DNA from: Echinococcus granulosus
Taxonomy: Eukaryota; Platyhelminthes; Cestoda; Cyclophyllidea; Taeniidae
Direction: 5' to 3'
DNA length: 64,000 nt
Assembly (NCBI RefSeq): GCF_000524195.1
Contig: NW_020170382.1
Coordinates: 126,998-190,997, forward strand
Part shown: positions 45,501-56,987 of the stretch, one piece after another
Position numbering within the stretch: position 1 is the first letter of the stretch
Layout of the letters: every line of letters starts with the position of its first letter
Notes under the pieces: generated by a model
What the model saw: the letters and a program-made list of their open reading frames with translations, nothing else
Databases searched by the model: none
Told to the model about the DNA's origin: nothing
Program-made: the position numbers and the translations under genes

Positions 45501-46199
45501 TAAAATGCAATCTTCCGCCTGCAAAAAAGAGGAGAAGCACGCCTTCTAAATGTCACCGAGTCCCATTTGTCGGATAGCTTTGAAAACAAAGTATCTCATT
45601 CGCTGCCACCTTCATTACTTCATAAAATGTGTCTAATAGAGTTTAAAAAAGTGAACTTTCTTGCGAAATAGCACATTCTTGATAGTAGAAAAATTGGCAT
45701 TCACTAGACGTAGGATGACCTACGGCCTTAGTTAAACTAACCAAACACCATCGGCTTTGTTTCCCTGATGGTTGATTATTTAATACTATGTGAATTGCAA
45801 TACCTTTGGAACACAGGAGCAATGATTTGGGATGTAGGCGGAAAATTCACTCCTTTTAACGATTCTATGATATGCAAGCTAAAGGATGCATTAAATCAGA
45901 AAATGGAATGAATTACTTCAATGGACTCCCTCCTAGCCGCCCTAAAAAAGAGATTGCCAAATCACTGTAGTGTCAGGAAAGTGGAATGCGGGCAGGTAAA
46001 AGGATAGACTAGCGGCACAGGGTCAAACGTGAATGTCTTTCCACGTAGCGATGCATGATATTGATGCGGTATCACCCTTTATCTCTCAAAACACAAATCA
46101 AGCAAAACTGGTTACTATGGTATTGGAAACCTACAGACCACATGAAACGCTCCCTGACAGAGTAGAAGCCTTAAGGAGCCTTTTGTGAAACCACGACTT
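39541..46199. other. Intergenic, no gene recognised
   Basis: Contains a 15-base C run with CACCACC (about 41808-41826), a short AT tract (44997-45009), and a pyrimidine-rich block (44685-44780). Open frames are short and without family resemblance. Confidence 0.5.
41808..41826 (+). repeat. Poly-C run
   Basis: About 15 consecutive C followed by ACCACCA. A similar 12-C run is at 38167-38178. Both are prone to length error in sequencing. Confidence 0.8.
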
Positions 46200-46690
46200 C
46201 TGATTGTGTGGATACAGTAAAAGCAGATGTTACCATGACAATATTACAAACGGTAGATGTCCTGTTGCAAGTCTTACTAGCTGGAGCAAGTTTTGGCCAA
46301 GATAGGAGACAACAGTGGTAGCGAGTGAATCAGAAAAGGCCTATCTACCCCCATCCATCTGCTAATGCCTTCGATCACTGCTTGTACGCTGATGGAGACT
46401 GTTCAACTGCTGACCAGTAGGACATTTTGATTGTGTCGGCATTTCTAAGACCTTCTAACGTCTAGCTGTGGTGATCTCAGCCACGTTGGTTGCGTTGGCA
46501 GTCCACGACCTCCACAGTGATCGGTCTGGGCTAACGTGCAGCCAGTGTGTGCAATGCCTGATGGTGGATAGATGATCGAGGCGTAGGTCGTTGTGCGAGG
46601 AGGATGCAGAAGAGAAGGATCTTCCTCTCGGTGGGAAGAGAGAGCAGTTAACCCACGCTGGGTACCAAGGTAGCTTTCAACGTTTTTACG
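46200..46690 (+). pseudogene. Dispersed coding-like repeat B, member 2
   Basis: Reads VISATLVALAVHDLHS, then QCVQCLMVDR, a stop, then SRRRSLCEEDAEEKDL, colinear with repeat B member 1 (VSPLAAHDLRS, QYVQLLMLDG, SRRKQSREEDIEEKDL). Upstream TVDVLLQVLLAGAS resembles TVDVYVKQFPCEVLQA of member 1. Interrupted by stops, so it is not functional. Similarity extends slightly beyond the frame (GGGTACC..GGT). Confidence 0.42.
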
Positions 46691-48585
46691 GTCTGACGAA
46701 GTGGTGTTGTCTTTCCAAGGTTGATTCGGTCATGCTAAAGTATTATTCTAAAAAAATAAAAAGATGTAAAAATGGGGGACGTTACCAGGCAGAAGAACTA
46801 TTTCAGCCTGCCCACTCCCTTTGTACTTTGTTATTTTTACCCTTTTGGCAAACTCACAAGTCTCCGTTCACATTGAATACCTTTTACTATTTACTTGACC
46901 TATTTCAATACTGGAATTCATGGTATCACTTGACCGCCTGGAGGGTGAGAGAAAAAGAAACATTTCATTTCATGCTTTGCCTTTATCGCATTTGATCGTC
47001 TACAAAATAATTGTACCTTTCCCATACAGTATATTGCACTGCAAATTTTTGCCTTCTTTTGTCTCTCGATGGGGAGATTTACGAATTCTGTGTAAGACTT
47101 ACTTAATGGTTGCACCACTTGTAGCGCGAGCGTTTTAAATCACCGAAGAGACAGGCAATTTCCACATACAAAGTCACACACACGTAGAAGTGGGTTTTGG
47201 CATACACCTAGGCAGCACGGCTTATCGATTTGCAGATGGCATTCTGTGACTAAAAGACCAAGAGAAACAGAAGGCCTCACCGCCCATCCTCCCTACTTTC
47301 ATCACAATGGTGTCCAAGTATTGACAACCACATGAACAGTAAACCATCTCAACATACGAATCGAATTTATTTTGATTTACATCTTCACACGATTGTATAA
47401 ACTGATTTTGCAAGACTTTAATCCTCATTTCTGTGCATTGTCCACCTTCAGGGCGAGTAAATATTCGTGATTGCATGGACACAAGAACTAATCTCAAAGC
47501 CGTCAGCACATGCACATACACTTCAATTGCGCACATACTTCAGTCTAGACGTAAAAAATAATTTAATTTAACACATCGTTTTTTTTTGAAGAAATCCGCA
47601 ACCGCCTGCGTAAGCAGGCAATCAAGGTGAAGTGGAGGAGAACATCGACCTTTCATGCTCTCTGACGTCGATGGCTGGCTCGATGAGGTGTGGAGTGTAT
47701 GTCTTCGAGTTCCTTTTACCGCTATCAATAGTACTTGTGTCTGAGAGCTGTGGGGTGTAAAACTGCTACTTGCATCGACACCCCGTGTAGAGTTAAAGGG
47801 TGTTGTAAATCACAAAGACAGCGTTTTTACACCTTGTCAAGTCTTGTCATCATCATCATCACCATCACCATCAAATGGAGACCGATTGGCAGGTCTAAAT
47901 GTGAGTCTATTAAATCTTGAGCCACTTTCAGTAGTAAAAACCCCAAAACTTTAAATATCTTAGTCAAATTTGCGTAATTTTTGAATTGTGGTTCTACCAC
48001 GAGTCGATTTTTCCTTCTCCGTTAGTAATTTTGTTGACGACTTCAGTTGAATTATCTCGAACCCACAGAAATTGTCATATAATAAACGAAATAAGATGAT
48101 CTCGTATTACTTTGGTTCTTTGGTTAAAGGAGATATAGAAAACAAAATAAGATGGAAGCCAAAGTCAATTCGATCCCAAGCTGGATATTTTGAGGATGCA
48201 GAACTGAATAGCTTTCAAGACACAAATTCAAGATACAGAATTCTTGTGTTTACCATTCCAGTTATATCCTTAGGCTCCTGAAAGTTAATGTCTCTCATCT
48301 TTTACAGTATCTCAAAATTTTTGATTGTTCATGATGCCACTAAATGAGCTGTCAGATGATCCTGGCTTTCACCATAAAATGATTGAGGCCATCGTCGATT
48401 CAGTGTGTCATCATCGGTGAGTGTCATCGCACTTTGCAATTGAGTTGGCTGCCATTGATGTCTGTAGGATGGTGTTACCAACGCTAAATGTACCTCTAGC
48501 TAAAATACACTTGAATTTCTAGTAACTGACTCCCTGTATCCCTTTCCTCAAGTCGCTCAAAGGCACCCTTTTTTACAAGTCGGTA
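46691..48585. other. Intergenic, no gene recognised
   Basis: Holds a short CAT/CAC trinucleotide tract at 47848-47873 and otherwise unstructured AT-rich sequence. A minus-strand frame at 47222-47536 (104 codons) shows no domain. Confidence 0.5.
47848..47873 (+). repeat. CAT/CAC trinucleotide tract
   Basis: CATCATCATCATCACCATCACCATCA, about eight repeats of a CAY unit in non-coding sequence. Confidence 0.8.
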
Positions 48586-48586
48586 C

Positions 48587-48954
48587 ACCCTCTATTGAAA
48601 GTGCGTATCCCACTGATAGTCTGTCCCACTGTGATATTCCGTATTTCTTATCTAAACTCGGTCTCCCAAGCCGGCTAGTTGAGTGTATGACCAAAAAAGA
48701 TGGATGTGGAATGTTCTTTAACTGAGCCTAAGCGCTATCTTTACCTCTTTATCAGCAACTGAATTGGTGGCTCCCGTAGTGATAACGTTGATGTCGTAGT
48801 AAACGATTATCTAAGCCGCCGTGATTGGACTTCCCTTGAGATCTTGGTTTTGCTATTTTTTTTAGTGGATAGTTTGCTTTGAGAACCAATATATTGTCAA
48901 TGCGAATCACTGCATAGAATTAAGCTTTCCATAACGTATGGCTTCAGGCAAGGT
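48587..48954 (+). pseudogene. Reverse-transcriptase relic (non-LTR type)
   Basis: Frame 48587-48723 reads DSLSHCDIPYFLSKLGLP then SRLVECM, resembling the non-LTR retrotransposon RT block with pattern D.V.H..L...L..LG.P..LV.W. About 210 bp further, ITYGFRQG (48931-48954) resembles the conserved GVRQG block that follows in such RTs. The frame between is broken, so this is a decayed fragment, with no endonuclease or ends visible. Confidence 0.4.
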
Positions 48955-51900
48955 ACTTTCAGGTTAATCAAGGGTGTTGTCAAATTCCCCTTAAAGGGAC
49001 TGTTTGAGCCCTACAGTCTGTTTTTTACGTAAAAAGTAGCCATAATTTACAGGATAACTCCTTAAGTTGCTATGTTGACCAACACATGTCAGTAGGGCAC
49101 AACTAGTGATGCCTTTTCTAGACAGAATTCTTTCCTGTAGAGCATCTCTCTCTCGCAAACGCGCTCACAAACCTCACCACCGCCGCCGCTTTCTCTTTCT
49201 CTAACATTCCGTTTCAGAGGAGTGTAAACAGAGAGCGCCCATGTTGTTGTTACCTTGATTGATATGCACCCATTCACATGCCTGCGCACATCCGTGTCTG
49301 GTGCACATAATTAGATCCTGCCTTTACACCTAAACCAGAGCTACAGACTAAGCCGCTCTCAACGCCCTAGAAACAACAAAAGTAAATCGTTTTATCTAAG
49401 ACTTCGGCTTAAATTCACATTGGTTGAGTAGTAGGAAATCTTGACCTTAGATCACCATCCCATAACGCGGTGGTGACAAGCGGTTACCAATCGCACAGGT
49501 CAGAAACCAACAGATTAAGTTATGGATGCGCAATTATTCAGGATTTTGGGTGTTAATCTGCTCCAAGGTCTCAGTGCCCCCCAAACTGTTGAGGCTGTTA
49601 AAAAGGTAAATGGGATAGTAATGATGGTATTGGGGAGAGGGTCTTGTGAGTCATGCGACAGAGTTTTATTGAGTAGGGAGGGGGAATAAATGAGGCATCA
49701 TCACACGAAGGGAATGGAAAGGGACCACGCCTTATCATTAAAACGATCATTGTGCAAATGTCGCCCCCTCGCCCCCAAGCCGCCTCGAATGACCAGCCCA
49801 GTCCAGTCCACACGTCAGACTAAACGCCATAAATCTTGGATCACTTTAGACATCGTGTGTGTGCGAGTGTGCGTTGGAGTAAACCCGTAGGAGCTGCATA
49901 CAAAACTAACTTAACGACGAGAGTCATTACGCAACCACCGCGAGCGGTAAATTCTTCATTGTTTTGTGCGCGATGCTCTCTCTCTCTCTATCTTCATCTT
50001 TCTTGCAAGCCACGGCGCATTGGGTCACAATAAATCCACACACACTCACGTGTTTGGACCTGAATTTTGGCTTCGACACAGCAATCTATCAAGGTGTGTA
50101 TGCATGATGTCCTTTTCAAGGCGACTGTAGTATCGACTCTGGAGGTGACATGATTAGCTGCAGAAGTAGTCTTGACAACTGGCGAGCCTACTCATCTCAG
50201 AATGTGAACTGTCTCCTGGTTGCTAACCTCATTTCTACTTAGTAAAAGCCCCCAAAAAACTCATCATGTAACCGGTACTCTTTGGGAGAGCAAGAATATG
50301 TGAAACGTCTGAACTCTTGGTGGCAGGATAATGGAGTTTATAGGACCACTTTGCCTTATGTTAACGCAACAACTACGTAGAAGCCTACTTAAATGCTTCG
50401 TTCCATCGCGTCAAGATACCACAGCACTACTAGAGCAGTGAAACTCCAGCAAACACTCTTCTCTACTTTTATGCTTGCCATAATTCATCCCCATGCTACT
50501 GTATCGAGTGAGTCAGTTGCAAGATCAGAAGATTGCCGATGCGTCCTCCTACAAACTTCCTCCACTCATGCCCTTAATTTTACCTTACTCAAATAAAGAA
50601 GGCTAATAAACAGGGCCCGCAGTGGCCACGATTAAGAAAGTGTCAAAATAAAGCCTCTTTGAGCACCATATAGCCATATATCCTCCATTATTTCCTACAT
50701 TTGTAGTTATCGATACCTTCTTTCGAGACATTCTGAACCTGATTTGAGGTGCAGTAAATTTACTGCAGAAAGAGCTAAATTAAAGCTCTCGTAAAATTTT
50801 ACCTTTATTAGTATTAAAATTTCTTTTCTATTATTTTAAATATCCGTTTCAAGAACAGAGATGGGTACCTCTCGCTTAGTGACCGCCCTTTGATGTTGTC
50901 TGGTAAAGCAAATGACTAGTTCAGTTAATAAACTTCAAAATAAAGCTGTCACGAAAAAATTAACAAAGTGGATCAACTGTCACTAAGCCAAACAAATTTA
51001 GTCAAAGGAGATTAAGTAAACAAGTTGTTAAGGTTCGGCATCTCCTACGATGATATAAACGCCCATTGTCTAGTACTATCTACTGGAATGATGCAGTGGG
51101 CACAATTATCGTGATGATGAAAAATTACAGGGAAACATGACAAATTTGAGTTCAACAACCCCATTTTTCCCACTCATTCGCATGAAATTCCATCCATCAC
51201 GAAAAGTAATGGGACAATATTCGGGCCTGTCAATCGTCGGAACCTGTCAGTCAGATTTAGATCAACATCTTGGCATTATGATGTTTATTCTTTACCACTC
51301 CCGTAAAAACAGCCGACCAACCCCATTTGTACGCACAACATGATAGCATCCCGAGTGTCATAATCCTGGAGGGTGTCATCCGACCGATAAAAGGAGTCTT
51401 CGATAGTCCCAAATTGTCAGTTGATTGAGTGGCCACACAGTGTGGCAACATTACGTCAATGTCTCGCACCTTGCATAAACAGTTGCACCCAGTTTACCCT
51501 TCGATCTACACTTGGTGCGGTGGTATCTCCGTCATGCTAATCTCTCATCTGCTGTCTAAGTAGACACTATACTACTACGACACTAAACCACACTTCTCTT
51601 ACACTATCTATCCTTTCAATAGCAGGGTAAATAAATTTCCGGGTTTTTAACTTATTTCCCTTCCTGTCCTTTAAAACAAATCCAGCTGCTCTTTGAAACG
51701 GACTCATTGTGGATGGTCAATGTATTTTACTGAAACATGAGCCAGAAATTCTAGTTACTTTGGCATCCAAATCACTTAGGAGGGCTAGAAATGATTCTGT
51801 TATAAATATACGTTAGGCTCAGACTGGTAGCTGCTCACGTGACGTGGGTAAGGCTTCGTGTCATCAATGTGGAGGTTGATTCGCTGTAATAAGCCTGCAT

Positions 51901-53640
51901 TACCATGCTTTTTGTCTCGAATGCCATACTTGGATATTTTTCGAATTGCTTATCTCCTTCGGTCATCAGGACAATATTAAAAGGAGGTTATCTACGAGGA
52001 AGTGGAGACAATTACAGTGGCACGACTTCCTAAACTTAGCTGTTGGCTGGGCACCTCATCGATTCTGAGGGGTTTGACTGCCACGTCCTGTTCGAAAATG
52101 AACCAAATTGTTGCTTAGGCTTGAACAATAATTTACAGCTGCTACGTTTTGTATGCCAGCTGGTTTGGTACATTTTCATAAGTGCAAAGCGTTTTCTCGA
52201 AAGTATGTCCCCATGTTTAGTTCTCCTTTTCATTTCGTTGTCATTTTAATAGTACCAAGCTGTCCATCTGGGATAGTCTTAGTCCATTTTTCCGTGGAGA
52301 AGCATCAGATCTTCAGGCAGCAATTTCAAGTCACGGCTTAGCAGCACTAATTACAGGGAGGATTTTTACCAATTCAATTTTGTGGTCTCGTCCCCTTACC
52401 GAGACTTGAAAGTCGGGTCAGGGCGGTTCTAAAACCTGCTCTGTTGCGAATTCCCCCAGAATCACTCGCTTATGTTTGATACCTTCTATACAATCCTTCT
52501 CGCTCTGTGCTCATTACTGGTAATGTGGAAAATCGCGTGATCCCATTACGCAGCTGTGTGACCTAAGTGGGGAGATAATTGTTGATAGCCATCTGGTTGG
52601 AGGATGGAGTTGGAACGATCCCCCTACATCCAGATGTTACCGCATTACCTGAGTCGCTGTATTCATTTTTCTTATCCCTCCCCCCTGTCGCTCACCCATG
52701 ACGTGTGTGTATGAGTTTGGCTGCTCTTGTCACTCTAATTTATTTACCTATACCATTTGTCAAAATGGCCTAAAGTGGACAGAAAAATAATCCATTTTTC
52801 TATCTAAATAAGTATAACATCGATTTTACGCATACTAAGCCCTCTTTAATCAATTCGTAAGTGTCTATTCTTTTTAAGGAGAGTCCGAACCACCAGTTGT
52901 GTAGACCTATTTTACTGACTGGTCTGGAAGCTGATGCCAGTAGATTTTACCACTGTTCGGACTTTTTGCATTGAACTCGGATTGAATTTCAGTGGTGAAG
53001 TTTCAAATTTCACGAAAATAGATATCTTACGAGAAAACTGCAACTCGTGGACTCACCAAATTATTTTATCACCATTACGCAGACTTCTTTTAGAGCTCGG
53101 GTATACTTAGTCTGATCTCCTCTCTAAGACAGACAGATCTGTTACGGTTTGATTAAATTTACGTTAACTGGTTCATTTTCAGGCACAAATTATTGGCTAG
53201 GATTTAACCTTGGTGACCTGTTATTTGTTTAACGACCTTAGAACTAACTCCGAGTGCCGTTATCACATTGGTGGATCCGAAATCGTCCCACATAGTACAA
53301 AACAATTTTGTGATGGCATTCCACGGTCCGGATGGATATTATAAATGAGTTAGTGCATACACATTGTTTCCACAGTTGGCTGCTTTTTCCAGTTTCGTAA
53401 CACATACTTAGCTTATTTGTTAAATGTTATTAATTAAGTAGGTTTGGATCATCTGACATTTTTAATTCGTCATGTAGTCAGAGTACACCGATTAAATTCA
53501 TTTTCTACCCACTTCTTTGTGGAGATGTGAAGGTATCATAGTATAAATCAGTGTATTCCCCTCTAAAAATGGATTTGATGAAGTTGTAACTTGGTAGCTG
53601 TTTGCCTTACCTCGCCTCCTCTACGTCCTCCGCTCCACCC
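48955..53640. other. Intergenic, no gene recognised
   Basis: Short CT tracts at about 49143-49203 and 49976-49990 and a TG-rich tract near 49855. Otherwise AT-rich without support for genes, RNAs or clear repeats. Confidence 0.5.
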
Positions 53641-53716
53641 CACACAAACACAGCATCAGTGACAAAAATTCGTAGGTTCACCAAAGAAGCAGGAACCCAA
53701 CAAATTAAACAGTGGC

Positions 53717-54577
53717 ATGCCCGTTGATTCAGAAAAGGTAAGGAAGCAAAAACAGGCGCGCATCTGCCTTAAAAATTGCACCTTGGACCCTTTTTGGATC
53801 ATATTTAACAATTGATTGTTTATGCTATTTAAAGAAGCTGATATTAGAATCGTGAGAATAACTGTTTGGCCAGCGATCTGTCCAGTAATTTGATGTTCCT
53901 GTCAGGTGATGATGTGTGTCTAGATGAGATGCATGAGGAATTGCGTAGAAGACGTGTCCTGAACGCTAACCTTAATGTCAGGCCCGGCACTGAAGGTTAC
54001 TTGCTGTCTTAGTTATTCTATCCCTAACACATCACATAAGAGCACATTTACGTAAAGAGGTTTCTTAAAGCGGCTTTATCCTCTCTGTCAATTATCTTGA
54101 TGTCTGAGACAGGTCCACTGACTGCCATGAAACGCTCTTTAGCACTATTTGCATAATATTATTCAATCTGGTGACGCCTCTCCTTTCATCTGCCACCTGT
54201 TTCCTCTTAAAAATGCACCGATCTCTCACTTACTGATTGGCTGGCTTGTGTGCATACTCTCACGCATCCCCCTTACACACTCACGCACAGACCTCTTCAG
54301 TAGATATTGGTCGTGATTCCTCAGTGTTCTCAGGTTTGAGTCTCTCCCACCCATGCATGCAACCATTAAGCCGTTGATTTATCACTGTTTACAAACAACA
54401 GTTTTATTACAACTGGCTTCTCTTAAGTTGGAGATATTCCATCGGCTCGAGGAAACAATAAGTGAAATTCGTTCCCTTTTAAACGCAGTGTTAAACTCCG
54501 ACTTTCTCGAACTGGAAAGCGTGTCCTCGTATGGAAGAGTGGAGCGTTTGTGTCAATCTCTTTCACAATACTTTTAG
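53717..54577 (+). CDS. Unrecognised small three-exon gene (114 aa)
   Basis: Exons 53717-53737 (ATG, MPVDSEK, donor AAG|GTAAGG), 53848-53995 (acceptor ATATTAG, donor GAAG|GTTACT) and 54402-54577 (acceptor ACAACAG, ends in TAG) join with matching phases 0 and 1 into one open frame. The protein has an acidic N-terminus, a basic patch (HEELRRRRVL), and a C-terminal amphipathic helix likely to form a coiled coil (LKLEIFHRLEETISEIRSLL). No signal peptide or membrane segment. I do not recognise the family; a small adaptor or complex subunit would fit by composition. Additional exons in the 406-bp second intron cannot be excluded. Confidence 0.5.
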
Positions 54578-55985
54578 AGAATCTCATGTTTACTCCTTAT
54601 ATCTTCGCCAGCAGTAAAATTAATTCCTAAATGTTTCATGACCAATACGACGAGAAGTTTGCCTCCTCGGGTTATCCTACCTTTAGTAGAATTTTAAGTG
54701 ATTTTTAATGTCTATTTTCAACTATTTAAAAACTATTTTTTGACCTTAAGAATGCGTTTCGTAGTCAACTCGGTTATTTGTAAATGTAATCAGCTTGCGG
54801 TGTTCGTTTCTGCCTGCTCTGGATTTTATATCCATCACTTACACTTGTGGCGCTGAGACACCAGAAGTTTATCTTGATAGGTGAGGGTCAAAAAACGAAG
54901 CTCCCAACAATTGTTTACTCAACCACCTCCCATTTGTTTAGTGCTACTTCATCGCAGGGGACGAAGCCACAACAACAAAGCCGTCACTTGTCAATTTTCG
55001 AAACTGCCGCCACGGCACGCCTGCGGCCTTTTTTGTCCTCTCTCATCACACAGCCGCACACACACACACAAGACGAGTTACTGACACACGGCCTCCTCCG
55101 GTGTTTTTACATAGATGTTTTAGACTACCTGACACACCAGCTCGAGCGAAACTTTAATTTCTTCTTCCTTTTTATCGGTGCCGCTTTTTGGACGAATTGA
55201 TGCTTTGACCACACCTTAGCTTTGTTTCTAGAGTCCCTCTGGCTTTTTTAAGCCTTCGACGCCATTTTTACCATGCGGCCTCATGTTCGAGCATGGCCTT
55301 GAAAGTTGGCGGTGAATCGCTCTACTTTCCTTGTTAAACCAAGTTCCAGAGCTAGCCGTAGTCAGGTTGTTTGGAGATCAGAGATCTCCACTACACAAGC
55401 ACAGTTCTGTCACCGAGGCGAAGCTAGATGTACTGTCTCCGCTTAAAAAGGTGTTAACGTACGTTTTGCTCTCCTTATGAATATTATATCCATGCACTGA
55501 CTCCCGGCCTATTAGCCTTCATGAGCCAAACTTGACACTGATAGCTTTGTCTTCAAACAAAACCTGGCTAATTTTTGTAGAAATTTAGAAATAATTCTCC
55601 TTTTAGCAAGCTAAAGTGCCCGTACTTCAGTCCTGCAGATAGTCACTGCACCCACTCGAACAACCCGACTCTTTTTTAGTCAAAATGCTATTTGCATATA
55701 TTTTTCGGGAAAGTCCTTCTTTTTAAGGGACAAAACTAATTCTTTTTTGACAACTCGTAGGTACCTTCAATCATTCCCCACTCTTCATTTAGACTGGTTC
55801 AGACTCCCTTTTACATGGTTTTGTCTTAAAGTTTACGCAGCTCTGTATTTTCCAGATCCATGCAGGGATTTAAACAAATTACTGAAGTGATGCAATGTAC
55901 TGGAAAAATTGGAAATGCCAGTGTATTTTAGATTGCCACAGAAAATGATGGGAGTCGAGCGAGACTACCGCCGAGATTGTTGACT
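54578..55985. other. Intergenic, no gene recognised
   Basis: A 117-codon + strand frame at 54847-55200 has no domain, and its stretch with CACACACACACA is simple sequence. Nothing else supported. Confidence 0.45.
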
Positions 55986-56830
55986 CTGCAACATCTTCCT
56001 CCTCACATGTCAAACTCGCTGACGTGCACATACTCAGACAAACTTGTCCGTGCACTTCAACGCAGTGCAAGTGCGTGGCATACGGGTGGCAGCACGTCCA
56101 CACGCACACGCACCTACTCGCAAAAAAGAGGGCGAGACAGGAAGAGACGTGTGAGGTGTGTGTATGGCCATGTGGGTGCGTGTGTACGTTCGCGTGGAGG
56201 AAGAAGAATCGAGACAGCAGAAGAGGGTAAAAAGCGCGGGAGTGAGAAAGAAAAGCGTGCGTCTGTGCGTGCGGATGTGTGTGTGAACGTTACGCTTCTA
56301 CCGCGTGCAGGCATGTCCTTATTGGTGTAGACGGCGCGAGCCAATCAGCGCACAGTATAGTAGTCTGTTGGTCCACCATTGGTGGATCGGCCGCAACACA
56401 GCTGCAAGGTGTGCATGCACACGCTTGATGGATGTGCGTCAGTGTGTGTGCGTGTCAGACAGCCCTGTCTACACCCTGGCTGTGTGTGTGTGCACGACTT
56501 TCCTTCTTGGTTGCATGCACATACGCACGTATGCGTACGCACGCGGGGTTTTGACAAATGCTGCTTGACCAGTAGTAGACACATACACACGCATACGCGG
56601 GCGCATCACTTCAGCGCAAGTCATCTATCAACGCGGGTGTGTGTGTGTGATAGTTTGCGCTTTTGACAGCTGGCCGACGTCGTTGTCTTGGTCTTCGTCG
56701 TCAACTTCTCTTCGTGTGTGTGTGTGTGCATGTGTCTGTGTACACGCGCGTCTGTTTGACAGGTCGAAGCGAGATCGCACTGTGGATATCCTTGTCAGGC
56801 GAAGAGCGAGCGAGGCGAGGGAGACAATTG
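55986..56830. repeat. TG/CA- and CpG-rich region upstream of right-edge gene
   Basis: Dense alternating TG/CA and CG dinucleotides on both strands with short (GT)n tracts (for example 56636-56649 and 56715-56729), giving spurious open frames in both directions. The position directly 5' of the next gene suggests a promoter or 5' UTR region. Includes a CCAAT box (GAGCCAATCAGCG, 56338-56350). Confidence 0.5.
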
Positions 56831-56987
56831 TCGCGTGATTGATTTACATGTTTACCAATTCCTAGTTATCGACTCCGCTGCAACGGTCATCAATAAACCT
56901 TCAAAACCGCTCTCTCTCTTCCCTTTGCCAGTTTCCTCGACTACCTATACGGACTGCAACAGCTACGAAAACGGCTATTGCCCAAAC

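Noticed and set aside
54847..55200. 117-codon + strand frame
   Set aside because: Includes a CA simple repeat and Phe-rich tail, with no conserved pattern.
55977..56838. Several overlapping Cys/Val/Arg-rich frames on both strands
   Set aside because: Translations of the TG/CG alternating tract; both strands are equally open, so not coding.
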